Shown: positions 42,624 to 52,743 of the stretch, piece by piece | Layout: the number at the start of each line of letters is the position of its first letter | Position numbering within the stretch: position 1 is the stretch's first letter | Source of the DNA: Cryptomeria japonica | Lineage: Eukaryota; Streptophyta; Pinopsida; Cupressales; Cupressaceae | Direction of reading: 5' to 3' | NCBI RefSeq assembly: GCF_030272615.1 | Contig: NC_081408.1 | Coordinates: 619,998,476 to 620,062,475 of the forward strand | Length of the DNA stretch: 64,000 bases | Program-made: the position numbers and the translations under genes | The notes under the pieces: model-generated | Database searches by the model: none | Seen by the model: the letters and a program-made list of their open reading frames with translations, nothing else | Told to the model about the DNA's origin: nothing

Positions 42624-45102
42624 TTAGTTACCATTCGGTGGTGGCAACTGGTCAAAAATGGCTTTGTACTTCGTCCGGGAATCAGTGAGAGTGGCAGAGA
42701 GGGCATCCTTAACACTGTCCATAAGTGAATTCTGAGTTGTAATGTTAGCTAATAGTGAAATTAGTCCATCTAAGGTGCTTCCCTCTTGTTGAGTGGATAG
42801 GGAGGTAGCTTTGTTGATCTGTTCTTGGATGGAGGAAGGATGAGGAATGAATAATGTTTGAAGTGTCATTATGTCCATCCTTATCTTGTGCTCTTCATTC
42901 CTAAGTTCCAATTGTTAAGCCATGAGCTTTTGTAACTTTGTATAAAAATTCTGAATGGAATTTGGCTCAGTGGTCAACTTATTTGAGAGATCGGCGATCT
43001 CTTTTTCAATCACTTCAGTTTTATTTTTAATATCTTTAATGAATAAAAAAAATGTACAGAGTTTCTGAAATAAATAAAGAATGTGCTTGAGTTGAGGGGT
43101 CAACTCAACAATAAATTTGACAAGTTTAACTTTGCCAATAGCAATAGCTTTCTATACCTCTTCAATCATTTTAGTAGTGAGCTCCTTGTCCTTTAACTTG
43201 CTCAAATATTTAGATGCATCTACTCTGGATGTCTCTATCTTGGTTAGGAGTTCATTCAGCTAAATGTGGATGGCGACATCTTTTGTCATTGTTGCTTCAG
43301 GTAGCATATCGGTTAAGAGTGCTTTCACCTTCTGAAGTACTTTATTTTTCTTTTGAATAGCCATTTTCTTCTCTTGTTTGGCTTTGGCTTTGCATAGTTC
43401 ACCGAATTCAATGAGTGCTTGCCCTTTTAATTTGGATATATCAACATTGGGCAACACTATTGGTTTTGACAAATCTAATTTGAAACTATGCTTTTTCATT
43501 TTCTTTTCTTTACCTTTCACCGGTTGAACTAAAACAATGGCTTGTGAGGCTTGGTGACCCTCAGTAGGTTGCTCGGTAGAGGCAACACTTTGGTTGGTTT
43601 CTTTAGCCTCTGTACTATCCTTTGGTGTCTCTGAGCTTGGTGTCTTGGTTGTAAAATTTTTAGTGCCAGAGGGAGATTGAGAGGTTTGTCTTGAGAAGTA
43701 CCTTCTCTTGCTATTGACTTGTGACCTTCTGTGCCTTGTTCTGTATCCTGAGGGACCTCTATTGAAATAGGTTGATTGACCAGAGGATAGGGCTGAACTT
43801 GTTCCAAAACTGATTCACTGGATACAAGTTGGGCATAATCATTCCCTTCTATCATTTCTTGTTCAGGTGCCTCGGTGTCCATGATATCCTCATCAACTTG
43901 TATAGTGTCAGTAGGGTCTTGTTTGGTGATATCGGGATCTTGCTCGGTGACATCAACTATTTCAACTTTAGCTTGCTCACCAGCATTCTTGATTCGAAAG
44001 ATTTCCTGCCATTTTTCTTTGGTCTCATTCTCTACATCTAAGTAAAGACCATTCATCAGTTTCAAGGCTCTTTGCTTGACTAGGAATTTTGTGTGGCAGT
44101 TTTTCAGATGTTCGGTGATCTCATCTACCGACATGTCGGGGAAAAGATGTACCAGACTTCTTTTTCTCATCTGTTTCTCTATGTCCATGGAATACTTCCA
44201 CCTGTTGTCAATATGCAAATATAATTCATTTGGAAGAGATTTACATACTTCTAATGGGACCAATTAGAATTTCAATAGTGTGCAGATGACAGCCTCTTCT
44301 ATTTGTCTCTTTTCATCATCAGATCTGGATTCATATTTTACATATCTGAATGATCCAAATCCACCATATTGCTTCAAATTAGCACAAAAATTTTCAACAC
44401 TATGTACATTTACCTTTGAACTCTTGACAATCTGAAATTTTTTATTGTCTTCGGATTCAGTGTCACTAGACTCTTTAGTCAAAATGAGTCTCTGAGTAGA
44501 TTTCTTGTAAGTTTTTGTTACCTTGGGTGCGGCAACATTCTTTGTTTTCTTACTCTAATGGTAAACTTTAGCTCTTCATCAGTGACATTGTTCAATTTCA
44601 GTCCTCTGCAATTAGATTCTACTCTGGTTAAATTGATCAATTCCTTTTGTGATATCATTTTCTGAGCTCGAGCATGATCATAAATAGGGCAGCCGGTGAT
44701 CAAATGAATGATTTCCTTGGTGATCTTAAATGGTCGCTCTTCTAGCCACATGAAGTCATCATGAACTTTGCTCAGAATAAACTTGACCCATTGGGGTTTG
44801 AAGACACGGGTATAGGTTAGGGCTTCAGTCAATCCCTTGATTTTGATGTGTTCATATTTTCTATCCATTTTACCATTGGTACACATTTCATCATATGTGT
44901 CTTTGATCTCAACATGACCTAGTTCCTCAACTCGACACTTAATGAAGAATCTCACATCCTCAACTAATAAAACTCTATCCGGAATGAGTGAAAATGCAGT
45001 TTTGTCATCCGGTTCAAATGCAATTTTGGGAGTTAAAGAGTATTTCAATGAGGGCTTTTCAATATTCTCAACAACAACAGGCTTCTGGATCTTAGGTGCC
45101 AT
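42624..45102 (-). pseudogene. ORF2 of element G (unknown conserved protein)
   Basis: Starts at ATG 45102 (MAPKIQ...) and ends TAA at 42624-42626. The first 190 codons are open and include ILSKVHDDFMWLE, homologous to element C ORF2. A frameshift at about 44540 leads to KYESRSDDEKRQIEEAV and DNRWKYS, again matching C. A second shift near 43680 leads to a Lys-rich segment (KGKEKKMKKHSFKL) and a helical C-terminus with an EGSTLDGL...KAIFDQLPPPNGN end. In-frame stops: TAA before 44263, TAG at 43260, TAG near 43154 and TAA at 42915. The full length would be about 820 residues. No catalytic motif is seen; the layout is a conserved N-terminal domain, an acidic middle, a Lys-rich part and a coiled C-terminus. 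Function unknown. Confidence 0.65.
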
Positions 45103-45608
45103 TGCAGATTTCAAGTAAATACTAACAAAAGATCCTTAGGGTTTGAAGATTTTCAAACGGCAGACGCTTTCTACTTAGTAAATAATAACAACTTGATATG
45201 ATCGGTAAACTATCTTGATAATGTGTTGTGATTGATGTAAATACCTTTGAATTTGCTTCAAAGGAGGTTTGATCGCCTTTGATTCGCTTTGCTCTACTTT
45301 CTTGTAAACTTGGTGAGTGAAAAATGACCGCGCAATAGCATTGAGTATTCATTATACCTCATCGGGATTCATGCATTTAAGTCAAAAAATATTAAATGCA
45401 CTCAGCACCACTACTTCCTTTTATGCTTTTACCGAGTAGCCAAACTTCCTGCATTTACCGACTTGACAGGCTTCCAAAAGACTTTGATAAAATTTCAATT
45501 TTTCTAATGCATCTTTAATTATGCAGATTTTGAATTAAGTATAAAATGAAATAAGAACTGTTAAGATTTGACATTTGAGAGAATGAAGTCCCTTCATACC
45601 TTTACCGA
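45103..45608 (-). other. Spacer between ORF1 and ORF2 of element G
   Basis: About 500 bp, AT-rich, no coding signal. C has a spacer of similar size (14378-14810) at the same place, with GGTAAA/ACCGGT-type words in both. It may carry a signal for ORF2 expression, which would otherwise be silent downstream of ORF1. Confidence 0.5.
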
Positions 45609-46961
45609 TTAATTTGGAATAGGTGCACCTAGCTCGGTAGATAAGGTGCTTTCTTCATTTGACACAATTTCCTTCTTTTTCCAAATCATTTGTAATTTGC
45701 CTTTTATTTCCTCAGTGTCTCCTCTAGGTTGATCTCTACAATCTCTCGCCAAGTGTCCAACTTTGTGACAATGAAAACATGCCATACCAAGATTTCTCCA
45801 TGATCTTTGGTTGTTCATTCTAAACCTTATAAAGCAGTTGGCACTTATATGTCCATATCTTCCACAACATTCACACCATATCCTTGTATTGTAATCCCAT
45901 GGTACTGCAAAATACTATCGGTAAGGATCTGTGTGAGTTTGGTAGCCTCTAGTATTTGCTCGGTGTGTAGACCACATATAGTTTTCATGCTTAAACCAAC
46001 ACTCCTCAATATTATGTTCATATCTATTGCAGTTTTTACAAAACCCTTTGAATTTTGCCTTCTGATAATTGCTAGTAGACTTTGTCCTATATTGGTTAGA
46101 TGTGTGACCATATTTGTTGCAATTGTGACAATAACCATTAGACCTAGTGACATTCAGTTGCTTACCTTTTCTGATTTGGCACATGTTAGCAGTGTGACCT
46201 TGTTTTCCATAGTAGTTGCAAACATGCTTTTTTCTTTTGATATTCTTCTTATTTCCAGGTTGCTTTAATGATTCTCCTTTCTCGGTTGTATGAATTCCCT
46301 TCTCAGTAGAGTCTTTTCCTTTGTAACTGAGTCCTGCTTCTTTGTCGGGTCTTCTTGTATTCAGTTGCTCATCCAACATCTTTGATGCTTCATAACTCTT
46401 TTTCAGTGTTTCCTTGGATTTCTTTTCTGTTTCAAGTTCATTGGTCAACCTTTATACTTCAAGTTTCAATGCTTGATTCTCATCATCTTTCAGATTTGCT
46501 TCATGATGTGCATAGCCCAATTGATCGGACAAATTTTTTTGAATCCCGGTCAACCATGTGAATTCATCATTTTTTTCAGATACTAATGCTTCAAGCTATT
46601 GTTTTTCTCTTTCTAGATCTCTTATTTTGTCTTCAGCTATTCTTAATGCATCAAGGTTCTCAGTCATCTATGTGCTGAAATGTTCATGTCCTCTTTTCAT
46701 TGATTTTAGCTGAACAATCAGTGCTTTGTTCTTCTCCTTCAGTTCTTCAATCATCTCTTCAGTCTCTTCAGATGTATTGTTCTCAGATGATGTTTCAATT
46801 TGTTCCACTAACTCTTGAGAGTCCTGCAAATCATCAGATAATCTCCTTCTAACTTTCAATGATTTTTGCATTTGTCTTTGCATGTCTGCAATCACTTGAT
46901 TAGCATGATCCAACTCTTCTTGCAGATACACAATTTTCTGAGATTGTTTATAGCCTTCCAT
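45609..46961 (-). pseudogene. ORF1 of element G: coiled coil plus five zinc knuckles (Gag-like)
   Basis: One frame of 451 codons from ATG 46961 to TAA 45609-45611, with four in-frame stops (TAG 46668, TAG 46596, TAA 46452, TAG 45915) and no frameshift. Residues 1-190 are a long Glu/Lys/Leu coiled coil. Then five CCHC-like knuckles follow: CNYYGKQGHTANMC (second Cys replaced), CHNCNKYGHTSNQY (last Cys replaced), CKNCNRYEHNIEEC, CECCGRYGHISANC, CFHCHKVGHLARDC. The tail (KGKLQMIWKKKEIVSNEES) matches the remnant in element C. Zinc knuckles of this type bind RNA in Gag nucleocapsids. A usual copia gag N-terminal domain is not evident. The PBS sits about 50 bases upstream of the ATG. Confidence 0.75.
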
Positions 46962-47009
46962 TGATAAGATCTTTCTCTTCAGGCTGTTAAACCCTTTTCC
47001 AAGATTCAA

Positions 47010-47021
47010 GCTCTGATACCA
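47010..47021 (-). other. Primer-binding site of element G
   Basis: On the minus strand TGGTATCAGAGC, complementary to initiator tRNA-Met, two bases inside the LTR edge at 47024. Confidence 0.95.
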
Positions 47022-47023
47022 AT

Positions 47024-48188
47024 TGTTAGGCCCAATATGGAAAGCTAATGTACTGAGAGGGGAGGGGTGAATCAGTACTTCAAATCCTTTTATCAACAAT
47101 ATCTTCATTGTTATGCATAAACCACAAACTGCTGTAACATAACATAAACCTAAAACAAATAAATAACAATCATACATGATTCACTCCATAACACATATAT
47201 TTTAGTTACGCAGAAACTCTTGGTGAGAGAGAAAAACTGCGGTGGGGATGGCACCCACAACTTCACTACTACAATAATAAAGGTTGCTCGGTTAGAGCTA
47301 CATGTTCAGCTATTTCTAATAGCTTACCTTGTTAGGAGTATCAAGATCTATTAGATCTACCTTGCTAAAGGATTTTACAACACTTATTCTAAATTTTGCA
47401 CTTGGTTAAAGGATTTAGAATTTATAGACTTTGTTAGAGTCTTTTACCCTGTTAAAGGTTTCTCTTACAACTTCAAAATATTACAATAAAATCTTTACAA
47501 ATATCTGCAACTTTACATCTGGAATGTTATAGCAGATTCTATGTGCTCAAAATGAGATTACCTTGCTTATAGCATACCTCGGTAACCCATAAAGTAACTC
47601 GATAAACCTTTCTATTTACTATGTTCTTTGATTGTTCTCTAAAATCCTTCTCAGTGACCTCTGTGTCTCTGTAACAGTCATAACACTCAGTGCTTTTTTA
47701 TATATCACACATGTCTTGCTTCATACACCTCTATATCTCTATCTGATCTCAATCCATGCTGTATAAATAGATATATTATGTTGGTGATCAGGTTCATTGC
47801 TTCAATCTTACAAACATGATTTATCGAATGAATAACCATACAAAATATTTCATTAGTTAGATGACCTCAAAATCATACACAATCTTTAAGTGCAATTTTC
47901 AATGTGATAACGGTTCTTTATTCCTTGATCTTGTAACACGTTTTCCCATGTGTGTCTAGATTCAATGAAACTGGTAACATGTTTCACTTGGTGTATCATT
48001 GTTTCTGCTTGGTAGACATGGAATGTTACTCGGTAGACAGCTCGGTGAATACTAGGCTCTGTGACTACTTTCTTCTATAACCGGCTACTCTGTGCATACC
48101 GACTGAATGTTTTGGTAGAAGTAACTGACTAGAGTATATAGAATGACTTTGGATATAAAACTAATGGCAACTATAATAAGTAGTAACA
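47024..48188 (-). repeat. 5' LTR of element G
   Basis: 1165 bp. On the minus strand it starts TGTTACTACTTATTATAG and ends GGGCCTAACA. The uninterrupted copy shows that S inserted after CACTTGGTG. Confidence 0.93.
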
Positions 48189-48193
48189 GAAAC

Positions 48194-51100
48194 ACCCTAA
48201 GCCTTACCAGATAGCATGGATTCAGGGTGAGCATAAGTCGTTAGTGAGTGAATAGTGTTTAGTAAGATTGAAAATTGGGAACTATCATGATGAAATTTTG
48301 TGTGATATTATGCCTATGGATATTTGTCATCTTTTGCTGGGAAGACCTTGATAGTTTGATAGACAAGCAATACATGATGGGAGGAAGAATACATACACTA
48401 TTGTGGCCAATGGAATGAAGCAAACCTTGTTGCTTTTGGAGGAACCTTTAAAGAATGAAGTCTGTACAAATACCAAAATTTGTTTGGTAGATGGAAGAAA
48501 GTTCATAGATGGATTGAGACATGAGAATGTGTGTTTTTCCTTAATTCCTAGGAAGACTGAGAGACCAGAACCGGAAGGAGAGCGCCCAACATAAAGAAAA
48601 TAATTGCTAGAAGAATATGAGGACATCATTTCAGATAATGTACGTGATGGATTGCCACCTGTTAGAAGTATTAGTCATTGCATGGACTTAGTTCCTGAAG
48701 CTAGTTTGCCTAAGAAAGCTTCACACCGGTTAACACCGGCATAGAATGAAGAGCTGAATACACAAGTGCAAGAGCTATTGAAGAAAGGTTTGATCAAGGA
48801 AAGTATGAGCCCTTGTGCAGTACCAACAGTATTAGCACCTAAAAAGAATGGAGAATGGAGGATGTGTACCGATTCAAGATAAATAAACAAGATCACAGTG
48901 AAATACTAGTTTCCCTTGCCTAGGATGTATGACATAATAGACTGCTTGAGTGGAGAAAAGTAATTTACAAAGATAGATTTGAAGAGTGGATATCATCAGA
49001 TCAAGAGCAGAGAAGGTGATGAATGGAAGATAACATTTAAGACAAATGAAGGATTATATAAATGCTTGGTGATGCCTTTTGGACTGACTAATGCACCAAA
49101 TACTTTCATGAGGCTAATGAATGAGGTCCTGAAGAAATTCTTGGGTAAGTTTTTTATTGTGTACTTGGATGATATTTTGATTTTCAATGAAACAAAAGAG
49201 GAGCATTTGTTGTAGTTAAGACAAGTTTTGTAGAGGTTGAGAGAAGAAAAGTTACTGATCAATATCGAGAAGTGCACTTTCATGAAAGATGAGTTAGTCT
49301 ATTTAGGATTTGTGATATCTGAGGATGGTTTGAAGATGGACCCTAAGAAAGTGAAAGCCATTGTTGAGTGGCCTACACCAGAAAGCATCAGAGAAGTAAG
49401 ATCATTTCATGGATTGGCTAGTTTTTAAAGGAAGTTTATTAGAAATTTCAGTTCAGTGTGTACTCCTATGACTAAGACTATGAGGGGAGATAGGAAAGAA
49501 TTCAAGTGGATCACCATAGAAAACAAAAGTTTTGAGTTGTTAAAACAGAAAGTGACTAAGCAGCCTGTGTTGGCTTTACCAAATTTCAATAAGGTATTTC
49601 AAGTGGAACAACAATAGGAGCAGTTTTGAGTCAAGAAGGGAGAGCAATAGCATATTTCAGTGAGAATTAAATGATACCCGGAAGAGATATTTAGTATATA
49701 ATCAGGAATTTTATGCCATAATTCAAGCCTTGAAGAAATTGAGACATTACTTGTTGCCTAAGGATTTTGTGTTGTATACAGATCATCAAGCTTTGCAATA
49801 TTTGAACAGTCAGAGTAAGTTGAATCAAAGATATATGAGATGGGTAGAGTTCTTGTAGAGTTACACCTTTGTGTTGAAATATAGAAGTGGGAAATCTAAC
49901 AAAGTTGTTGATGCATTGAGTAGGAGAAGGAATTTGCTGACAGAGATGAGAGTGACAGTATTAGGTTTTAAAGATTTGAAGACCTTGTATGACAAAGACC
50001 CGAATTTTGCATAACCTTGGAGAACATGTAGAGAACTGGTTATGGTTGATAGGAGCAAATGGTTGGATTACTTCATTCAGGATGGGATGTTATTTAAGGG
50101 AGTTGAGTTGTGCATACCTAAAAGTTCCATGAGAGAGAACCTGATAAAAGAGAAGCATAGTGGAGGTTTGGCTAGACATTTTGACATTGTTAAAACAATT
50201 GAATTGGTGAGTGAGCAATACTTTTGGCCCTAGATTCCTAGAGATGTTAAGAGATATGTGTAGAGTTGTAGAGTTTGTCAAGTTGCAAAAGGTAGTAGTT
50301 AGAATGTGGGATTGTACAAACCTTTGATGGTACCAGTAAGACCTTGGGAGGATATAAGTATGGATTTTGTACTTGGATTACCTAAGACACCGAGAGGGAA
50401 TGATTCTATATTTGTGGTAGTGGATAGATTTTCAAAGATGGCTCATTTCATACCTTGTAAGAAGACATCAGATGCATTGCATGTAGTAGACCTATTTTTC
50501 AAGGAAGTGGTAAGATTGTATGGATTACCTAAGAGCATAGTTTCAGATAGAGACACTAAGTTTGTGGGCTATTTTTGGAGAACACTTTGGAAGAAGATGA
50601 GGACAGGTTTGAAGTTCAGTTCTACTTTTCATCCATAGGCTGATGGACAGACATAAGTAGTTAATCAGAGTTTGGGAAACTTGTTGAGATGTTTAGTAGG
50701 AGATAAAACAAGAAGTTGGGATTTGATCCTTGCACAAGCAGAGTTTTCCTATAACAATTCAGTGAATAGAAGTACCAGAAAAACACCTTTTGAGATTGTT
50801 ACCGAAATGCATCCTAAAGGAATAGCAGAATTGAGAGACATTAATAGTGAAGACCAGAAGAGTTCAGAAGCAGAAGAATTTGCAAATCACATGGCAACAT
50901 TGCATATCCAGGTTAAACAACACTTGGAAGACATGAACATCAAATACAAGGAGAAGGCAAATAAGAAGAGGAGACATAAGGAATTTGAAGTCGGCGATGA
51001 AGTGATGGTCTATTTAAGAAAAGAGAGATTCCCAGTTGGAACTTATAATAAGTTGCAAATGAAGAAGCTTGGACCCTATAAGATTGTGAGAAAGTTCAAA

Positions 51101-51412
51101 TCTGGAAATGCATATGAGGTGGAGCTACTAGATAGTCTAAGTATTTCACCTATATTCAACATTGCATATCTTCATGAGTACCATGAACCAGAATTCAGTG
51201 AGAACAGTATTGCAAATTTGGACAAACAATTGCCCCAGAATGAACTAGATCAGACTGAAGAGATTTTGGACAGTGGGATTAGGCGTAGTACCCGAAGCAA
51301 TCAGTACACAAAATATCTTGTGAAGTGGAAGAATAGACCAGTGGAAGATTCATCTTGGTTTTTTTGGGCAGAGGTAGACCACCTTGGTTTCCCTCTGACC
51401 CCAGCAAAGTGA
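48194..51412 (+). pseudogene. pol of element F: protease end, RT, RNase H, integrase, chromodomain (broken)
   Basis: Continues the frame cut at 36389. The RT has [17 protein letters not shown] and YLDD (49162-49173). RNase H follows at about 49600-49920, with a shift near 49610. The integrase core has D in SMDFV (about 50363) and D in VSDRD (about 50546). The catalytic Glu position in ADGQT-E-VVN is a TAA stop (50654-50656). The C-terminus (51240-51412) carries a chromodomain-like IRRSTRSNQYTKYLVKWKNRP. About 20 in-frame stops occur, mostly TAG and TAA, many where Gln is expected. Stop-free pieces remain at 48979-49215, 50306-50638 and 50672-51412. Inactive. Confidence 0.88.
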
Positions 51413-51442
51413 GAGGCTCACTTTTTATTTACCCTAGATGTC

Positions 51443-52221
51443 TGATGTAGGAGCATCCCTGGTTCACAACAATCTTGCATCAACCAAAAACATTTCCTTT
51501 TCTATTTGCAGTTTCATTTTTCCTTTTTGTGTATCCTGATTTATGCTCACCAGTTCTTGTGGAGTTGGATTCTACTTGAAGACCCGATCTTCCTGCTTTC
51601 TTTCTAAACACATCTCATTCAGATCATTTTTGAGCAAGTTATCGCTATTGGTTTCCCTTGATAGTTTCTTGCTACCAGTTGTTCCTTTGTTACCAGTTGC
51701 CTGAGACCTATTCTTGTGATCTTCTGGAACATATTCTGAAGCTGACAGAGCCTTGGGTGTTGATCTCAATATTGCTTGGTGTGTGGTCGACCTTCTATGA
51801 TTCATCCTTTGGATTTTTTGGAGGAATCTCTTGGCGAAGGCCGACCTTATTCATTTTGCACGTTAGGTCTTGCCCTTTGGGTTTTGATCCCTTTGGGCCG
51901 ACCGGATCCTTTGGATCGATATATACTTGTAATCATGCCTTAGAATGTAATCAAACAGAAGATCAAGAAGTATAAGATAGATAGATTGTGCCTAGAAGAT
52001 AGATCTTTTGATTCAAGGTCCTAGTGTGACCTATTCTACCAGGCATGTGTGTTGGTATGTTGTAACCTAGTTATTTCCGGTTGGATGTAATTAACTCTCA
52101 TGCAATAAAAGTACATGTTATGCATTGCCTCCATCATATCTATGTGTTTCCGTTGTGTTAACGCTTGCTGACTGGTTTAGACTGATCTCCTCGAGGTCCC
52201 TCTTCACCGGTGACTGCTTCA
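51443..52221 (+). repeat. 3' LTR of element F
   Basis: Starts TGATGTAGGAGCATCCC and ends GGTGACTGCTTCA, followed by AAATA. No clear purine tract is directly before it; the nearest purine run is AAAGTGAGAGG, about 27 bases upstream. Confidence 0.9.
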
Positions 52222-52226
52222 AAATA

Positions 52227-52390
52227 CAATGGCACCGCTAATGGTAACCGACCCTTGACTTAAGTGGGAAAAGGTAATGGAAAAATATAACAAGCTTAGG
52301 GTTTTTCTTTTACAAGACTTAATCAGAAATTCACAAACCAATATTTTGACTCAAACATGAAAATTCTTGTGCAGTCATTTTTAGGACTGT
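52227..52390. other. Short unclassified stretch between F and D
   Basis: 164 bases between the F target-site duplication and the first base matching the D LTR. No feature recognised. Confidence 0.5.
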
Positions 52391-52687
52391 CATATCTTTT
52401 GAATAGTGAGCTCTAGGCAGTGTGCCTGAATGCATGTGCATTCTCCATTATAATATTTTCACATACTATTGCAGAGTATCATCTTAATGTGGGTAGGTTC
52501 CCACCATGGTTTTTCCCTCAACCGGGTTTTCCATGTCAAAATCTTGGTGTTGTTTGTTGTGTTGTTAATTTTCTTATTTGTTATTATTGTAGTTTATGAA
52601 TTTATGTTTTGGAAGTTTAATCTATTAATCCAGTAAAGACTGATTCACCCCCCTCCTCTTAGTCTTCCCTCTAGATTGCTGCTAACA
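52391..52687 (+). repeat. 5' LTR remnant of element D
   Basis: The last 297 bases of the LTR, ending CTGCTAACA. It starts matching the 3' copy near ATATCTTTTGA. The missing left portion is not found in the window. Confidence 0.8.
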
Positions 52688-52689
52688 AT

Positions 52690-52701
52690 TGGTATCAGAG
52701 C
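52690..52701 (+). other. Primer-binding site of element D
   Basis: TGGTATCAGAGC, two bases after the LTR end. Confidence 0.95.
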
Positions 52702-52743
52702 TAGATCATCTGGTAGAAGCTTAATTTCTTGAGGAGATCTGGG

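Larger units (their letters stand above)
36390..48188 (-). mobile_element. Element G: non-autonomous LTR element with ORF1 and ORF2, no pol
   Basis: Read on the minus strand: 5' LTR (48188-47024), initiator-Met PBS, ORF1 with coiled coil and five zinc knuckles, spacer, ORF2, PPT, 3' LTR (42316-42102 plus 37359-36390, split by solo LTR S). TSD GAAAC at 36385-36389 and 48189-48193. Length without S is about 7.1 kb. No protease, integrase, RT or RNase H motif is visible in any frame of the interior. It resembles TR-GAG elements (Gag-only non-autonomous retrotransposons) but with an extra conserved ORF2 shared with element C. Confidence 0.85.
34220..52221 (+). mobile_element. Element F: decayed chromovirus (Ty3), 18.0 kb with nested insertions
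   Basis: LTRs at 34220-35012 and 51443-52221, TSD AAATA (34215-34219 and 52222-52226), PBS complementary to initiator tRNA-Met (35015-35026). Order: gag, protease, RT, RNase H, integrase, chromodomain. Element G is inserted in the protease region (TSD GAAAC). The pol frames carry about 20 in-frame stops and shifts, so it is inactive. Without its insertions it would be about 6.2 kb, normal for a chromovirus. Confidence 0.92.
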
